Assembly (NCBI GenBank): GCA_949126835.1
Contig: OX421494.1
Span: 21,764,196 to 21,828,195, forward strand
Source: Anisus vortex
Lineage: Eukaryota; Mollusca; Gastropoda; Planorbidae
Reading direction: 5' to 3'
Length of the DNA stretch: 64,000 nt
The notes under the pieces are model-generated. The model saw only the letters and a list, made by a program, of their open reading frames with translations, was not told where the DNA came from and made no database searches. A program made the translations under genes and the position numbers. Positions 23,600 through 36,239 of this stretch are shown in pieces. Within the stretch, counting starts at the first letter, position 1; each line of letters begins with the position of its first letter.

Positions 23600-25765
23600 T
23601 TATAATGACATGAACAGTTACCTTCCCCCTGGTGTTCATACATTTTAATGACGAAGTCATTCGACATTAATTAATGCACTTTTTGAATTAAACAAAGTAA
23701 GACACAATCACACACACTTACTCACTTACACACACCCAGACTGATTGACACAAACACACACACACACCTAGACTCATTGACACTCGCGCACAAAACCAGA
23801 CATTTGGAATGAACCGTTAAAAAGGATTGGTTTGGGGGGGGGGGGGGGATGAGTTTTCTTGATTGCTTCTGTCGAAATCATTCAGAAATGATTCAGTCCA
23901 AACTAATCAATCATTCAGACTTAGTCCAGTCAGCGCCCCCTGGCACAGAAGATCAGATTATGGTATGATTGTCTGATTCCAGTGCTGTTTCAGCAGGCAT
24001 ATGGGAGTAGACGTGTTGAGCAGCTCCGGCAATAAAGTCCTAAGGCTGATGCTCCGCAATTCCCTGATATATTTTTGATAACATTTATTGCACATTCGAG
24101 AGTTCTAGTTATTAATACTGCACTTGTATAACAATAAATATTGTCCTAGTTATCACCAATGACAGAATATGACGATGAAGAAGCTGAAATTTTGCTTTTT
24201 TTTCTTCATAACTTTCGTTCAAAGAAAATATTTTTCATACAGGTAAACCGTTTATATTGTCTCATACTTTAAATCATTGGTGAAGCGCGGTGAACTAGCG
24301 ACTGATCGTCAAATTTCTGACTGTCTTAAAGTTAATTTTATTACAAGTTTCTATCGGCAGTTCCAATTTTTATTTTTAGTGGAAATCTCGATTAGTTTTC
24401 TGTGATTTTAGGGTCATTCTTAGTTCTTAGAGAATGTAAAGGCGACTTCGCAGTGTGCTGGCCACAAAATCAAAATTATTACATCGTTTGCCGATGCTAA
24501 TGAAACTAGTAAACTCGAATTAATTCTTTTTATATCTCCTGTAGTGTTTTGCGTCAAGCTTTAATTTTAATGTATGCAAGTAAGGTTCTAGATCAATATC
24601 AAATACATTAGGCCAACTTTTCTTTTATATCGTTATGCTTTTAAGAAACTTAAAACACGATGAAAAACAAAGAACATACTATAAGCACACAACAAAACAA
24701 TCACTGGCAGGTCAGATTAAAAAAATGAACCACTAAGTCCTGAAAGGCCTTTCTAGATCTAAAAGAAGAATATTGGGCTACTAAAATTCAATATATTGCC
24801 CTTAAGAATGCATTCCGGAAACTATTATCTCTGTGCTGTAGAATTTTGTGGGATTTTGAATTAGGCAGTTTATCATTGCAGTCCATCTAGACTTTGTATA
24901 AACTACATTTTGACAAGGCCATCATTGGAAATAAATTGTTTTAGTTATGTAATAAAACAAGAAACTTAGAGTGTAAGGATTGGAGAATTGGACAAAGTAA
25001 TTTTTGTTAAGGAATAGTCTCTTCTGAATAATTAACAAAAAAACTGATTAATGTGGGCACATTATAAACAAAATCATCTGGCTCAAGATGATAAACTAGT
25101 CTAATGATATACACAAGTTAAAATTTAAAAATTAATTAAATAAAAAAAATTCTAAATAAATATAAAATATCGGGTGCATCCAAATATAGTCAGTTGTAAA
25201 AATGGCTTCTGACCATCCTGAAGTTGAAAAGCTTCCAAGCTAATGAAGTAGTAAGTGCTACAAGGCTATAAAATGCTATGTTGATGATTTAATATGATAT
25301 ATTCCAAATGTGCACTGAACACTATAGACAGACGGAAAGAGAAGCAGGATAACAACAACTAAACAAAAAAAATTGTAAGCAAGTGATATTTTCATTCCAA
25401 GATGTAAGAAACCGAAACTTTCTTGGAATGAAAAAAAATGGAATTTATATTTGTTTTTATCGATTTATCTCGTTAATACTATGAAAGCCAAAATATAAAA
25501 GTCCATACAACTTATTTTCACGTGATTACAAACTTATACCAAAAAATAAAAATATATCCCCCCAATAAAAAGCAAAACAAAAATGAATTCTGTAAAAAGA
25601 ATCGATAAACATTTTTTTATATTTTTTAGTATAACATAAGTTTTAGAATTCTTTTTTTAAATGAGTGCATTAAGCTTCATAAAAAATTTTCTTACAGAAT
25701 AAGAAAAAAACTGTCTTCCTTCTTCTATAAGCATGTTCGTTCACTGTTGACGTACACTGTATTGA
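23600..25765. other. AT-rich spacer with SINE-like debris
   Basis: A 13-G run lies at 23835-23848. At 24270-24480 GAAGCGCGGTGAACTAGCG and GCAGTGTGCTGGCCACAAAA resemble the head and end of the SINE at 13306-13525, but the middle is too decayed to delimit. No gene recognised. Confidence 0.45.
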
Positions 25766-25915
25766 TTTTAATGTAAAAGTATTTGTGAAATATAGATTAT
25801 AATGTAAAAGTATTTGTGAAACATAGATTATAATGTAACAGTATTTGTGAAATATAGATTATAATGTAACAGTATTTGTGAAGCATAAATTATAATGTAG
25901 AAGTATTTGTGATTC
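25766..25915. repeat. 31-bp minisatellite
   Basis: About 4.7 copies of a 31-bp unit containing AATGTAAAAGTATTTGTGAA and ATAGATTAT, with AAAG/ACAG/AGAAG variants. Confidence 0.9.
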
Positions 25916-27590
25916 ATATTTGCAGTTGTTATTATATAAACATTTTTCAATCTCTGGGTTCAATAAAAAAAAAAACTTTCAATTTTAACGAAACAAAAGG
26001 TTTCTTTTGTTGTTTTTTTTTACATTTATTTCTCATGTCTTGATAATTTGGATAGATCGATCAATAGATAAAAAGCTAGGTAATAGATAGATTGATTATT
26101 GATTGATTTATGTACAGATAGGTAGCGAAATTATTTAGGCTAAAGATAGGTAGTAAGAGATAAATGATTGATAGAAACATGATAAATGTACAGATAGATA
26201 AACACAGAAGAGAAAGATAGTAAGACAGCAGACAGAAAGACATAAAACAGAAAAAACATATAGATAGTTAGATAGATAAAGAGAAGACATAGAGATAGAC
26301 AGAAAGTCAGCACAACAGAGAGGTAGACAGATAAATAGCCAGATTAAGATTTTTTTCTCTTTCATTTTCATTCATATTTAATTTTTGTCTGCAAAGCATT
26401 TTGTTTTCTAATATTTGAATGCTTGTCTCCTCAGTAAATTATAGCATCGCTCTACTTTTGTAATTAAATACATCAGACTCATGCTGTTCCTTATAATCTC
26501 TTAGATTTTGCCCACACATTAGTTTCCAGGGATATAATTATGTAATTCTCAACTTGAATTCAGATTCTTTCGTGTGTGTGTTGATAAACCAACCTAGCGA
26601 GTCTTATACGATTTACACTTTTCAACTCACATGAAAGAATAGAAGAATAGAGTATGCCGTACAAAAGGAAGAAAGACAACCATTATAAGAGAAGTAATTC
26701 ACGATATTCTATTGCATAATTAGTTTTAAAAATGTGTAAAAAAAAATATCCACTTATAAATATTTGATCTTTTTAGAGTACTTTAAATTATGTAATATGT
26801 ATTAAATATTTTTTGAATATTAAATATAACTTTTTAAATATATTTTTATAACTGTTATAGTCTATTAATACAAAAAACAACAACATCTAGTTAAACACTA
26901 TGGTGCTTGTTATTGTTTCACACCACTGATCTATACATATTATATGTGAGCTGGTAGTACAAGTGTTATGATATTCCTTAAGTAGCTTATTAACTGATGG
27001 CCAGGTGCGGCTCCCAATGGCCTTATGTATGCCTTAATCCTATGACAAAAAAAATTATTTTCATTATTATTTGCCTACTTAACAATAATATTTGTGTAAT
27101 TAACTATGTTAATCAAATAAAATGTGTGTGTGTATTTTCTTTAATTTCTATATTGTGGATTTACGATATTAAGTATTTTCAATTGCTGTATATTCTATAT
27201 TATGTAGACTCTACGTTTTATTTTTTTTTGTTCTATATTCAGTATATTCTATATTCTGTATGTTCTATTTTCTGTATGTTCTATATTCTGTATGTTCCAT
27301 TTGGAACTCCTCGTGTCCGCGCACAATGCCAGAGTTATACATACGATAACATTGTGCATTGTTAAAAAAAATATTCAAATCTCCTGCAGGACAATATCGT
27401 TTGATTTACGGGAATCTATTCCCAAGAAAGAAAAAAAAACTACACAATAGTATTTTTAAGGCTTGGATTTGTTTAGTGTGATTATTTTTTTCATTTAAAA
27501 AATAATTGTGAATACAATTTGTGTGTGGTAAGTAAAAGTATAGTATTTGCGTAAGATTAGATTAGATAAGTAGAGTAGGTGAAGTATTTA
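25916..27590. other. AT-rich spacer with degenerate repeats
   Basis: A degenerate GATAGAT-rich tract lies at 26050-26340, and a short tandem of CTGTATGTTCTATATT at 27240-27300. The 122-codon frame at 26997-27365 is Ile/Tyr/Cys-rich, spans the latter repeat and has no recognisable domain; I do not call it a gene. Confidence 0.5.
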
Positions 27591-27591
27591 C

Positions 27592-27758
27592 AAGTCTCTG
27601 AGGCCACAGCATACTAAGTAGACATAGGGACCCCCTTTCAGACCTGTGAAAAAGTCATCATGATCTATGATATTCAATAGGATTCGAACCCGGGACATTC
27701 GTTAAGCCAGCCGCATGAGCTTTCGCTCGGAAAACGTGCCGCATAGTTGTTTTTTTTT
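27592..27758 (-). mobile_element. tRNA-derived SINE, diverged copy
   Basis: Read on the minus strand, a GGGTTCGAATCC B-box (about 27673-27684) sits near the head, and the body ends toward GTATGCTGTGGCC (27600-27612), the counterpart of the GCCGTGGCC end in the copies at 28700 and 30635. The middle is shortened. Confidence 0.6.
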
Positions 27759-27899
27759 GTGTTGCTGCAATACAATACACTTCCCGATCACTTAAAAGGA
27801 TAATCTTAGAAATGTAATGTTATAGTATTCAGTAGTAGGACTTATTGTAAGAGAAACTAAAAGTAAATTAAAAACAGATAACTTATTCTAACAAGTCCT

Positions 27900-28075
27900 T
27901 TCTGCCTTAAGATAAGATTGCTTTATTGATCCGAAACAATGAAAATTTGACTTGATTACATAAATTCCGTCTTTCAGCATATTTAAAACATTATAAAAAG
28001 AACCATTTGTACTCAAACACAATGGACATTCACGCACACTATCATACCATTTACCATACAATAAAAAGCAACTAC
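27900..28075. repeat. Dispersed repeat, LINE-3'-end-like, copy B
   Basis: Matches 6965-7125 along its length (AAAATTTGACTTGATTACAT, GTCTTTCAGC, TACTCAAACACAATGGACAT, TCATACCATT). Begins AAGATAAGATTGCTTTATTGATCC. Confidence 0.65.
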
Positions 28076-28699
28076 ACTTAGCCGAACAAAAGAATTATAA
28101 AACCAACAACAGCAACAAAGAAACAAACAGCAAAATGATCAACGGGGCAGTCGGGACCAAATTTTTCACCCGGATGTGAATACAAAGCCTGGATTTCAGC
28201 TTATAGAATTATCGTTAATGTTGTGTGCACTGTAATAGTTGCTAAACATTGTGTTGGTAACACCATTTCCTCTCATACTCTGGCCTTTTAGGCGGATGAA
28301 TTCTACTCCATCTGTTCCGATGGGAACTTCCCTAAAAATAGAAGTCCAATTTAACCAGGAAAATGTGCATTCTTGCGTAAACATAAAAAAAAAACTTCTA
28401 GCCCAGACGTATTTTTTTTTAACCACATACTTTTATACAGTCTTTGTAGAATCTACCCAGCAGCCTATATTTATTCAAACATATGGTCACATGGCCTTGC
28501 TGGTTGCATAATCATAGTGGTTATGTGTTGTCTACTAACATGTAACAGGTCTTTTTCTAATTCGCGCGACTTCTCAATCAAGTTGAGCATTTTATTAGTT
28601 ATAAATCGATTTACAAAAAACAAAACCAAAAAAAAAAACAAAAAAAAAACAATGTGCCATATCTTTACTTTGTGACTTCTTTTACTAATTGATTCATAT

Positions 28700-28895
28700 A
28701 CGGCCAGGGAAGCAGGGTTCACCCGTTTCCGTGGCCACGGCATACTAAGGGATTATGTGGCCAGCACAGTGCCCAGCCGCCTTTACTTAGCAGCGAACTA
28801 ATGTCAGGTCCTTATCAGAACTGGGTAAACTCAGGGACGCCCTCCACGCCCGGGAAACAAATCCGAGGACCTTCGGTACGCCTGCTTTATTTAAC
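28700..28895 (-). mobile_element. tRNA-derived SINE, 5'-truncated
   Basis: Shares with the intact copy at 30635-30890 the blocks GTGGCCACGGCATA, CCGCCTTTACTT, AACTAATGTCAGGT, CTGGGTAAACTCAGGGA, CCTTCGGTA. The tRNA-like head is missing; a different SINE piece (28912-28978, + strand, GGGCATTGTGCTGGCTACAC) follows. Confidence 0.75.
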
Positions 28896-28979
28896 TGTAG
28901 ATGTGGTTAAGCAAGTCGGCTGGGCATTGTGCTGGCTACACATACCTTTGTATGCCGTAGCCACTAAAAATTGAATTAA

Positions 28980-30624
28980 ATTTTTTCAATACATAGTTAT
29001 TTATTTACTTACTTACTTATATCAACAATTTTGAACGCTTCTCTATTAGGTATAGGGACACCTCTCTGAATGTAGAAATTGAAAGATTATTGACAGACAT
29101 ACGTCAATGCGGCAGTAAACTATATTAGACTGTTTTATAGAATATTTTTGACTGTTTACTTTTTTTAACCGTTAAGCCATGACCTAGTTACGGAATCATT
29201 AATTAGGTCTTTGACTACGGTACCAGGCGTTTGGAAACGGATCTATTGAACACTCAATGGGGGTAAATGTAATCAGTGGGAGAGTCAATAAACTGGCAAA
29301 CAGTTTGGAGACAGCTATCGTCAAATAATTGCATGGACTGGACTTCTGTAATGAAGAGTAATGTACCTGGAGGTTCGTTAAGGGTCATCAAGGTCATAAT
29401 TATTTGCCCTGAAGAGATCCACTTTTTGATAGCCCAGTCTCTTTTTTAATTCCTGAAATGAAATGTGCATTGCCGCCGATAGAATGGTGCAGAAAGACAA
29501 TACAGAAAAACGAAAACACGAGAAGAGTTAATGATCTGGCATTTTACTTATTTAGTTGACGGTTGAATGTTTTTTAGGAAAGTGTCATAAAAGCATTCTC
29601 ATTCCGTACAATGCATGCCGCTTGATGACACACCTCGTACAGAAGATGTTATCAACTCTTGTGAAGAGGGGATAGTGTAGCCAGTAGGTTGCACAATTCC
29701 CTGCGCGTTCAATCGGTGAATGCGTGCTCCGGAATGTGGAAAATTTCCCTCCGGACACTGTATGTCCACCAATTACTGGCTTATCAATTGTTACAACTTC
29801 AATGGTCCTCTGTTGTCTTAGTTCTTGCTCAATATAATTATAACTCAAGCCACTCAATAAAACTTGAAAGTAGAATTTAATGCTTGAACGTATTTACAAA
29901 TATTAACAACTTCACTTTTTGCTAAGCAGAAATCAATCACAATAACCGAACGTTACAAAACAAATGCGTTTTATATAGGTTTTGGGGCAGAAAGTAATAC
30001 AAATGGATTTTCCCAAAGCCTTCCGAATGCAAAAGAAAATGCCTACTAGAAAGTCGAACAGACTACTAGAGAGCATAATTGTATTACGTCATAATAAATA
30101 CATTTATACACTTACTCTCTACACCAAAATCATATGTAGATAAACAACTCTACATGAACCAGCGCGACAATCTCGTATAAAATATAGAAACTATTATTAC
30201 ATGCTATCCACATCGTTGAACCTCTATCTTGGTAGTAGTCGTTTTTTTTTGTACGATATTTGTATTAAATGGATGCAAACAGCATTCTTTACTTATCAAA
30301 GATGCACACACACAGACAATAAAATATACAATTATTCCTTTTTTTTAGTGTAAGTGTATGAATTCAGTTTACTAGAATAAAACAGGTCCCATCGGCGACA
30401 CAATAGTAAATATCTCATTCCAGGTTCCTTGTTGCTACTACATTCACCACTGACACTCAGACACAGGCTGCACATGTAATAGATGTTCACGGTAACTAGA
30501 AGTGTCATTCCAGACTCATCAAACATCCACCAATATAGTTAGTATTTAGATAAGAAATCAATAGTTCATAAATCGAATTTAGAACACAGTCACATGTATC
30601 CTAATCACAAATGGCCTACATAAA
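28980..30624. other. AT-rich spacer
   Basis: No gene recognised. The stretch 29620-29780 (CAGTAGGTTGCACAATTCCC, CTGCGCGTTCAATCGG) resembles 18085-18180 and may be another old repeat. Short frames on both strands there have no recognisable content. Confidence 0.45.
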
Positions 30625-30634
30625 GTGTCTTAAG

Positions 30635-30890
30635 TAACGTACCCTTCGGACCAAACTTATCATTGTGCTGGTGAAGCAGCGTTCACCAGTTTCTGTGGCC
30701 ACGGCATAATAGGGCACAATGTCCAGCCTCCTTTACTTTACCCCAACTAATGTCAGGTACCCATCAGAGCTGGGTAAACTCAGGGATACCCTCCAGACCC
30801 GGGTAAAAAATCCTAGCCTGTACCAGGATTCGAACCCAGGTCCTTCGGTATGCCAGTCGAACGCGCTGCCGCTCGGCCACCATGGCTCAT
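30635..30890 (-). mobile_element. Complete tRNA-derived SINE with 10-bp TSD
   Basis: Perfect target duplications GTGTCTTAAG at 30625-30634 and 30891-30900. On the minus strand the head carries an A-box TGGCCGAGCGG (30869-30879) and a B-box GGTTCGAATCC (30826-30836), about 33 bases apart, as in tRNA genes. The body includes GAGTTTACCCAGCTCTGATG and GCCGTGGCCACAGAAACTGG. It would be transcribed by RNA polymerase III and copied by a LINE in trans. Length about 256 bp. This is the reference copy for fragments at 27592, 28700, 40079 and 63576. Confidence 0.92.
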
Positions 30891-30908
30891 GTGTCTTAAG
30901 ATGGAAAG

Positions 30909-31147
30909 AAATCTAAAGTGTACACTAAACGAAGCGTGTTCAAATCTAAAGTGTACACTAAACGAAGCGTGTTCAAATCTAAAGTGTACACTAAACGAAG
31001 CGTGTTCAAATCTAAAGTGTACACTAAACGAAGCGTGTTCAAATCTAAAGTGTACACTAAACGCGGCTTGTTCAAATCTAAAGTGTACACTAAACGAAGC
31101 GTGTTCAAATCTAAAGTGTACACTAAACGAAGCGTGTTCAAATCTAG
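30909..31147. repeat. 33-bp minisatellite
   Basis: Seven units of AATCTAAAGTGTACACTAAA plus CGAAGCGTGTTCA, one with GCGGCTTG instead of GAAGCGTG. Starts nine bases after the SINE TSD. A period of 33 leaves several frames open on both strands; these are not genes. Confidence 0.96.
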
Positions 31148-31149
31148 AA

Positions 31150-32975
31150 GTTAGGCTATATAAAAAGTACAACTGGAAGTAGCGTCATGTGGTGAAGAAG
31201 TTGTAATAGAAGTATTCTTAATAGAATCTGTCGGGCCTCTAAATGAGTATATCCAAACTGTGTAGGTCCGGTCAATCAGTGTGGGACAGACAATAAGGAG
31301 AGGGGTATATCTCCTCGTTTGAAATTGTCTTCTAGTTTGTCCAGATAAAACGAAACAGTCGGCGTTAAAGGAAGGGATGATTCAAAATGTCGAAACCAGA
31401 TTGACGTGGTCCTGTTTACTTTGGATTTATCGATCTTAATCTATTCTCATCGCCCCTTCAAAGCACGGCATGTCAATATTGCTCTAATCAACACAAGAAC
31501 AAGTGATGTCCGTGATCACTCCCATTGAGTTTGTTATCTAAATATACGCGAGTAGATGACTGTAACCGAAGTCGTTGTAGTCGTTCTACCTACGAACAAC
31601 GAGCGGCCGGCAAGAGCACTATCTCGTCATGTGTGACTGATTTCATGTCGTACACGACTTAACGTTTGTTGTTAAGACGAGAAAATTGTTGCAAGAGCTA
31701 AGTGACTAATGCGTGAATTAATAAATCTCAAGCCAATTAGTCGTTCACGTTGCCACATCTTTTTGTAAAACAGTTAAGAGTGAGTGTGAAGAGTATGACT
31801 GTGTACTGACTTAAACCTAGTCACGCAGAGCGGAATATATAATTACATTCTCTTGACGGATATAAGAAACCTGATTGCCCTGTCATGTTGACTGACTGAA
31901 ACTTTTTTTTTCTCATCAATGTCTTTCTTAAATTGATCAGTATTGGCTGAATATCAAGAAATTGATTAGGTTGAGTTCTATCAATGGGAATAAATATATT
32001 TGCTACACAGACCTGACTGTAGAGTGATCATACATAGTTAATTCAAAATACTAAACTAGGTGTGGTAGACGAAGATTGATCAGGACTCATGTGAAACGAT
32101 GGCTAGTTCCGTACTGGAATTTTGATAATAGTAGGTTGTTTTTTACTTTATTAGTTTGTCGTTTCACTACAATATTTTGAGTTTTAGATTTAGAAAACGT
32201 ACAAATTGTTGCCTTACATTCTCCGACCTTTCTAGATATAATATATAATGTTCAGATGTCGTCATTGGATACCAGTGCATTCGTCTTATTCTCTTTTGCT
32301 AAGACGCACATATAGATAAATGGCCATGCACTATATCTGGACACATGTGACATTGACTGATATCGTTTGTGCAGACAATAATGAGCATGAAACAATAAGG
32401 ATGTATGAAGTAAAGTTTAAGAAATACCCTGAGCTCTAAGCTGTGACATAGCCTCGTATAACGTAACCTTAAACCAACAGCAGACTTTGCTTCATCTGTC
32501 TGAAGGCCACCAACTGAAGAAAACATTTGAAAACTATAAGTACTTCTGAGAAGAGATGTAATTGTCTGTAATAAATCGAGAAATGTAAAGACGCAGTGTA
32601 TAATTGTACTCAGACTTTATTCTGTAATGAAGACTAGTACATTCAAAATGGTAGAACAAGGACGCCGCTAACATACTAGGGAATTATGGGTAAACAACAA
32701 AAGGGGCAGCACTCTCACAGTTCACACAATGGAAAACAACACAACAAATAGACATAATGGTTGCAACATTGTCTGTCCTAGTAAATATAGACAATGTTAT
32801 AAAGCAAGCACTTTAATAAATATATGTAACCCTGTACACGTTGTAAGGTTCAGTAAGACAAAGATATAAATATTCAAATTCATGGGCAAATATAAATTAT
32901 CTTCCTTCCCAGCCGTCATTAGAACAAGGAATAGTTTGCCTAAACTAGCCAAAAAAACAATAACTTGCCATTTAG
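31150..32975. other. Unannotated spacer
   Basis: Moderately AT-rich DNA with few simple repeats. I found no recognisable domain, RNA gene or transposon end. This is the least repetitive part of the window along with 28.9-30.6 kb. Confidence 0.45.
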
Positions 32976-32983
32976 GGTGTAAT

Positions 32984-33170
32984 CAGGGGCGAAGCCACAA
33001 GGGGGCTGAGGGGGACTAAGCCCCCCCCCCTGGAATTTTTTTAAAAATATCTTTTTCAACACTTTTTTTTTCAAAATATGTACTAAATTCGCTAAAAATG
33101 TGGTAAACGTTTGTCACGCGAACGTTCAGCCCCCCCCCCCCCCCCGGACAAAATTCTGGCTTTGCCCCTG
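32984..33170. mobile_element. 187-bp MITE with perfect 8-bp TSD
   Basis: Left end CAGGGGCGAAGCCACAAGGG and right end reversed CAGGGGCAAAGCCAGAAT. TSD GGTGTAAT at 32976-32983 and 33171-33178. Poly-C/poly-G blocks lie next to both ends (33021-33030, 33130-33145). hAT-like by TSD length. No coding capacity. Confidence 0.92.
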
Positions 33171-33179
33171 GGTGTAATA

Positions 33180-34330
33180 ATCTTTTTTCATATAGAAGTA
33201 GCGTATGTAACATATAAGGTAAGATCAAGGCCAAAAAAAAGTAGTGGGCTTAATCTGAATCCTTTTAATGCAATGTACATGTAGATGGATGAAAAACGTA
33301 AACAAAAGAACACAAGTAATACACTATGTATTATTCTATAGTTTCTCTTCTAGCCCTTAAATCCTTTAATATTAACTTCCCGAGACTTTGTTACTACCTG
33401 GCAACCAAGCCGACAGTTGAAAGGCTAGAAAACTTACTTCCCATCATCCTATGGAGCTTAAACTGAACATATACACCAGAAGCTCTGGGCAATAACTTCT
33501 ATTGATTACCCCACAGCTATCTCTCGCCTCCGAAAAAGAAAGTTTTTTTTTGCTGTACGTTTATGGTGTGCATTGGTGCATTGGTCAATCCCTATTGAAC
33601 GTAAAATATTAACAGTGCTTTATTTTTAAATTATTGCGCTTTTGCACTTTTTTTCTTTGTTGGTGGCAAACACTTATCATAAAACACTCCTTAACTTATC
33701 CATATAACAGAGTTCTAATGAAAACAACACCTTTAACATAGAACAAATCATTACAATTAAAAGGAAGTAATAGTCACTTGAAATATATTTACCGGGCAGA
33801 GGTTAGAGTTTAAACAATAAAATTGTATAGGTCAGTGATAGAGCATAACAATGGCGGGCGCTTTGAATCAAAGCTATTTTTTCCGTGCCTAATCCTTTTC
33901 TTTTATAGCTAACAGAGAGGACCCAACTGTACCAGGCTTGCATCATCAGTACGCTTAAGCGAGACATGGACCACCTACGCGTCCTTTGATAGCAAGCTTA
34001 TGAAACGGGCTACCCAAACAAGTCAGGAAGACCAACATCATTTAAAACTTTTATTCAATAGGAAGGTTATGCTTAAGCCATGAATATGTTTAGGCTAAAA
34101 AGAAAATGTTCTTGTCTTTTTACTATGCTCATATATACACACAGATACAAATTATTTTCTTATTTCATAAGCAATAGCAAGCGCATATATATTTTTCATT
34201 CTTTCCGAGCGACATCTGGGCACCGGGCATATAACAAACCATGAAAATCACTATCTATAAAAAGAATGGATAGGGCATGGAAGTAACATTCTTGAAGAAA
34301 TTTCCACCATTTTGTTTCTACTGTCACTGA
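33180..34330. other. AT-rich spacer with LINE-tail debris
   Basis: 33187-33228 (CATATAGAAGTAGCGTATGT, AACATATAAGGTAAGAT) resembles the 3' tail of the LINE at 45925-46492. GGGCTACCCAAACAAGTCAG with CATTTAAAACTTTTATTC at 34010-34055 resembles an older part of the same 3' end. No gene. Confidence 0.4.
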
Positions 34331-34334
34331 TCAA

Positions 34335-34655
34335 TCAATATATATAATTACCGTGAGTTTGTTTATTTATTTTTATGTTTGTTTCTGCTCTATATCTCCT
34401 GAGCCATTTGAATAATCGGGTTAAAAGTTAAATGTATAAATTGGAAACATCCTCCAAAAGAAATTTATATTTTATCAACAATATTGCTTAATTCGTTAAT
34501 TAATTTTTTTTAATAAACTTAGACCTATTACTAATCACCGTATGTTAAGGTTATAAAACAGGCGACATGTCCGAATGATGTCCCTTTGCAATGCTTTTAC
34601 ATTTAGTGTTTCGGGCTTCGGGACCGGGTTTTCCCGTACTGCGCAATATTGCTGT
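34335..34655 (+). mobile_element. Helitron-like non-autonomous repeat, copy B
   Basis: Parallel to 12140-12458: ATTACCGTGAGTTTGTTT start, GGGTTAAAAGTTAAATGTAT, TTGGAAACATCCTCC, ATTGCTTAATTCGTTAATT, TGTCCCTTTGCAATGCTTTT, and a GC-rich end GGGCTTCGGGACCGGGTTTT. Family placement is inferred from the layout. Confidence 0.55.
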
Positions 34656-35324
34656 CTACTTTTCTTATTATTAACTTTTTTAAATTATTAGGTATTTGTT
34701 TTATTTTTATTCCATTTGATAGTATTATTGTTAGTTTTATATTAGAAATAAAAATTCAGACGCTTGACAGCAACAATTCATATGTATATTGTGTAAAACG
34801 GCAGCAATATAGATTCCGTTCCAATCTATTTATAGATCATCTTTAGACACAATTTCTTTTTGTATGGATAAGTGCGATGTACATTATTAGATTTTCCTGT
34901 CTTCACTTTACTCAAACCATACACTATAATAAGATGGACCGCTTGCTCTATTTTTAGAGCTTATAACTTTTTTTTCTGTGCGCAACCAATAAGGCTGACT
35001 TAAATTACTTCTACGCACCTCCTTGTTTCTTGAATGTTTCCGCTGTATAGAACTTTCGATTTTAATTTTAATTTTTCATTGAGAAAATCAAAGCGATTCA
35101 ATAAAACGGAAATTCCGAAAAGCAGTCTTTCGAGTCATCATATAGCAGAAATACTAAAGCAAGCGGTCCATGTGTATTATAGTCTATGCTCAAACCAATT
35201 TATTAAGAAGGCGCAATCCATTCTTTTTATAGATCTGTGATGAAAACTAATAACTTAACGTCATTTTAAAACGCTAATAACTTAACGTCATTTTGAAACG
35301 CTAATCAAAACGCAAAACTAAATT

Positions 35325-35402
35325 AAAACCAGGGATAAGCGTGGGATGCAAAAAACTTCATTATGAAAAGGTTCGTCTGTAATTTATAAGATAAGTTGAG
35401 AT
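35325..35402 (+). mobile_element. LINE 3' tail fragment
   Basis: AAACCAGGGATAAGCGTGGGA, AACTTCATTATGAAAAGGTT and CGTCTGTAATTTATAAGATAAG match in order the 3' end of the LINE remnants at 46400-46492 (+) and 56819-56900 (-). A strongly 5'-truncated insertion. A 29-bp direct duplication (AATAACTTAACGTCATTTT) sits just upstream at 35249-35305. Confidence 0.65.
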
Positions 35403-36016
35403 AAGAAGGCACGTATGGAAATTATAACATAAGTAAATATAAGATAGAACTATGTCTCCACGATACAAGTCAACTAGTATAAAATGTGTGTGTTTTGTTT
35501 GTACCAATCTTAAGAAGAAGAATATCTATGAGTTTAATATAGATATATAGATATATTCTATAAGACATAATTTCAACAAATATCTGAAATGCAATGCACA
35601 TTTCAAGACAGAGGAAAAGAAGGGAGGATATTAGTTCAAAACCCTTACAGGTGAGCAAAGGTGGTTCGAGGCGAGGATTTTAAATTTCAACAAGACCAGG
35701 CCAGAATTGTAACCAGACAGTTACATTTTGGGCACCTTTACGTACAGGCTTTTATTGGTAAAAATGGAAGAAAAAAATCGATGTGCCCGCATTGAAATAG
35801 GTGTCGGGAAAAAAAAAATTCAGTTTCCCGTGTGTGAGGATTTTTTTTTTCAATGCAACATCCAACTCTCGGCTAATAGGTTAGACAACGTATCAGCGTA
35901 GGAATGAATATATATTAAAGACAATCATATTAAACGAAATGTTTGGGGAAAACATACAGCTGTAATAATTAACCGATGAAATGTCAACTTCCTGGTCTGC
36001 CCAAGTCGGTCTACAA

Positions 36017-36230
36017 GGCAGGGTTCTCAAACTTTGTTGAAAACGGGACCGGGGGACCAGTTTCCTGTCCGTTCAAGCTATGTTGTTAGCCTGTCTTGGT
36101 TTTGAACAGTTTACGCAACAGATGTTATGCCCATTGCACATTTCTTTCTGTGGTCTCTGGAGGACCAGTTCATGGACGTTGGTGGACCTAAATCGGACCC
36201 GCGGTACGTAGCGTCGGGACCAATGGTTTT
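36017..36230. mobile_element. Possible degraded hAT-like element
   Basis: CAGGGTTCTCAAACTTTGTTG resembles the CAGGGGTTCTCAAAC terminus common among animal hAT elements, and GGACCAGTT/GGACCGGGGG modules occur at both ends. The right terminus is not a clear inverted match and no TSD was found. Confidence 0.45.
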
Positions 36231-36239
36231 ATATAGAAG

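Noticed and set aside
26997..27365. 122-codon frame as a membrane protein
   Set aside because: Ile/Tyr/Cys-rich composition from AT-rich DNA and an embedded short tandem repeat; no recognisable domain.
30826..30879. Functional tRNA gene on the minus strand
   Set aside because: A and B boxes are present but the cloverleaf is not evident and the sequence continues into a SINE body bounded by TSDs.
30813..31182. Repeat protein genes on either strand
   Set aside because: A 33-bp period leaves multiple frames open at once; no frame has supporting features.
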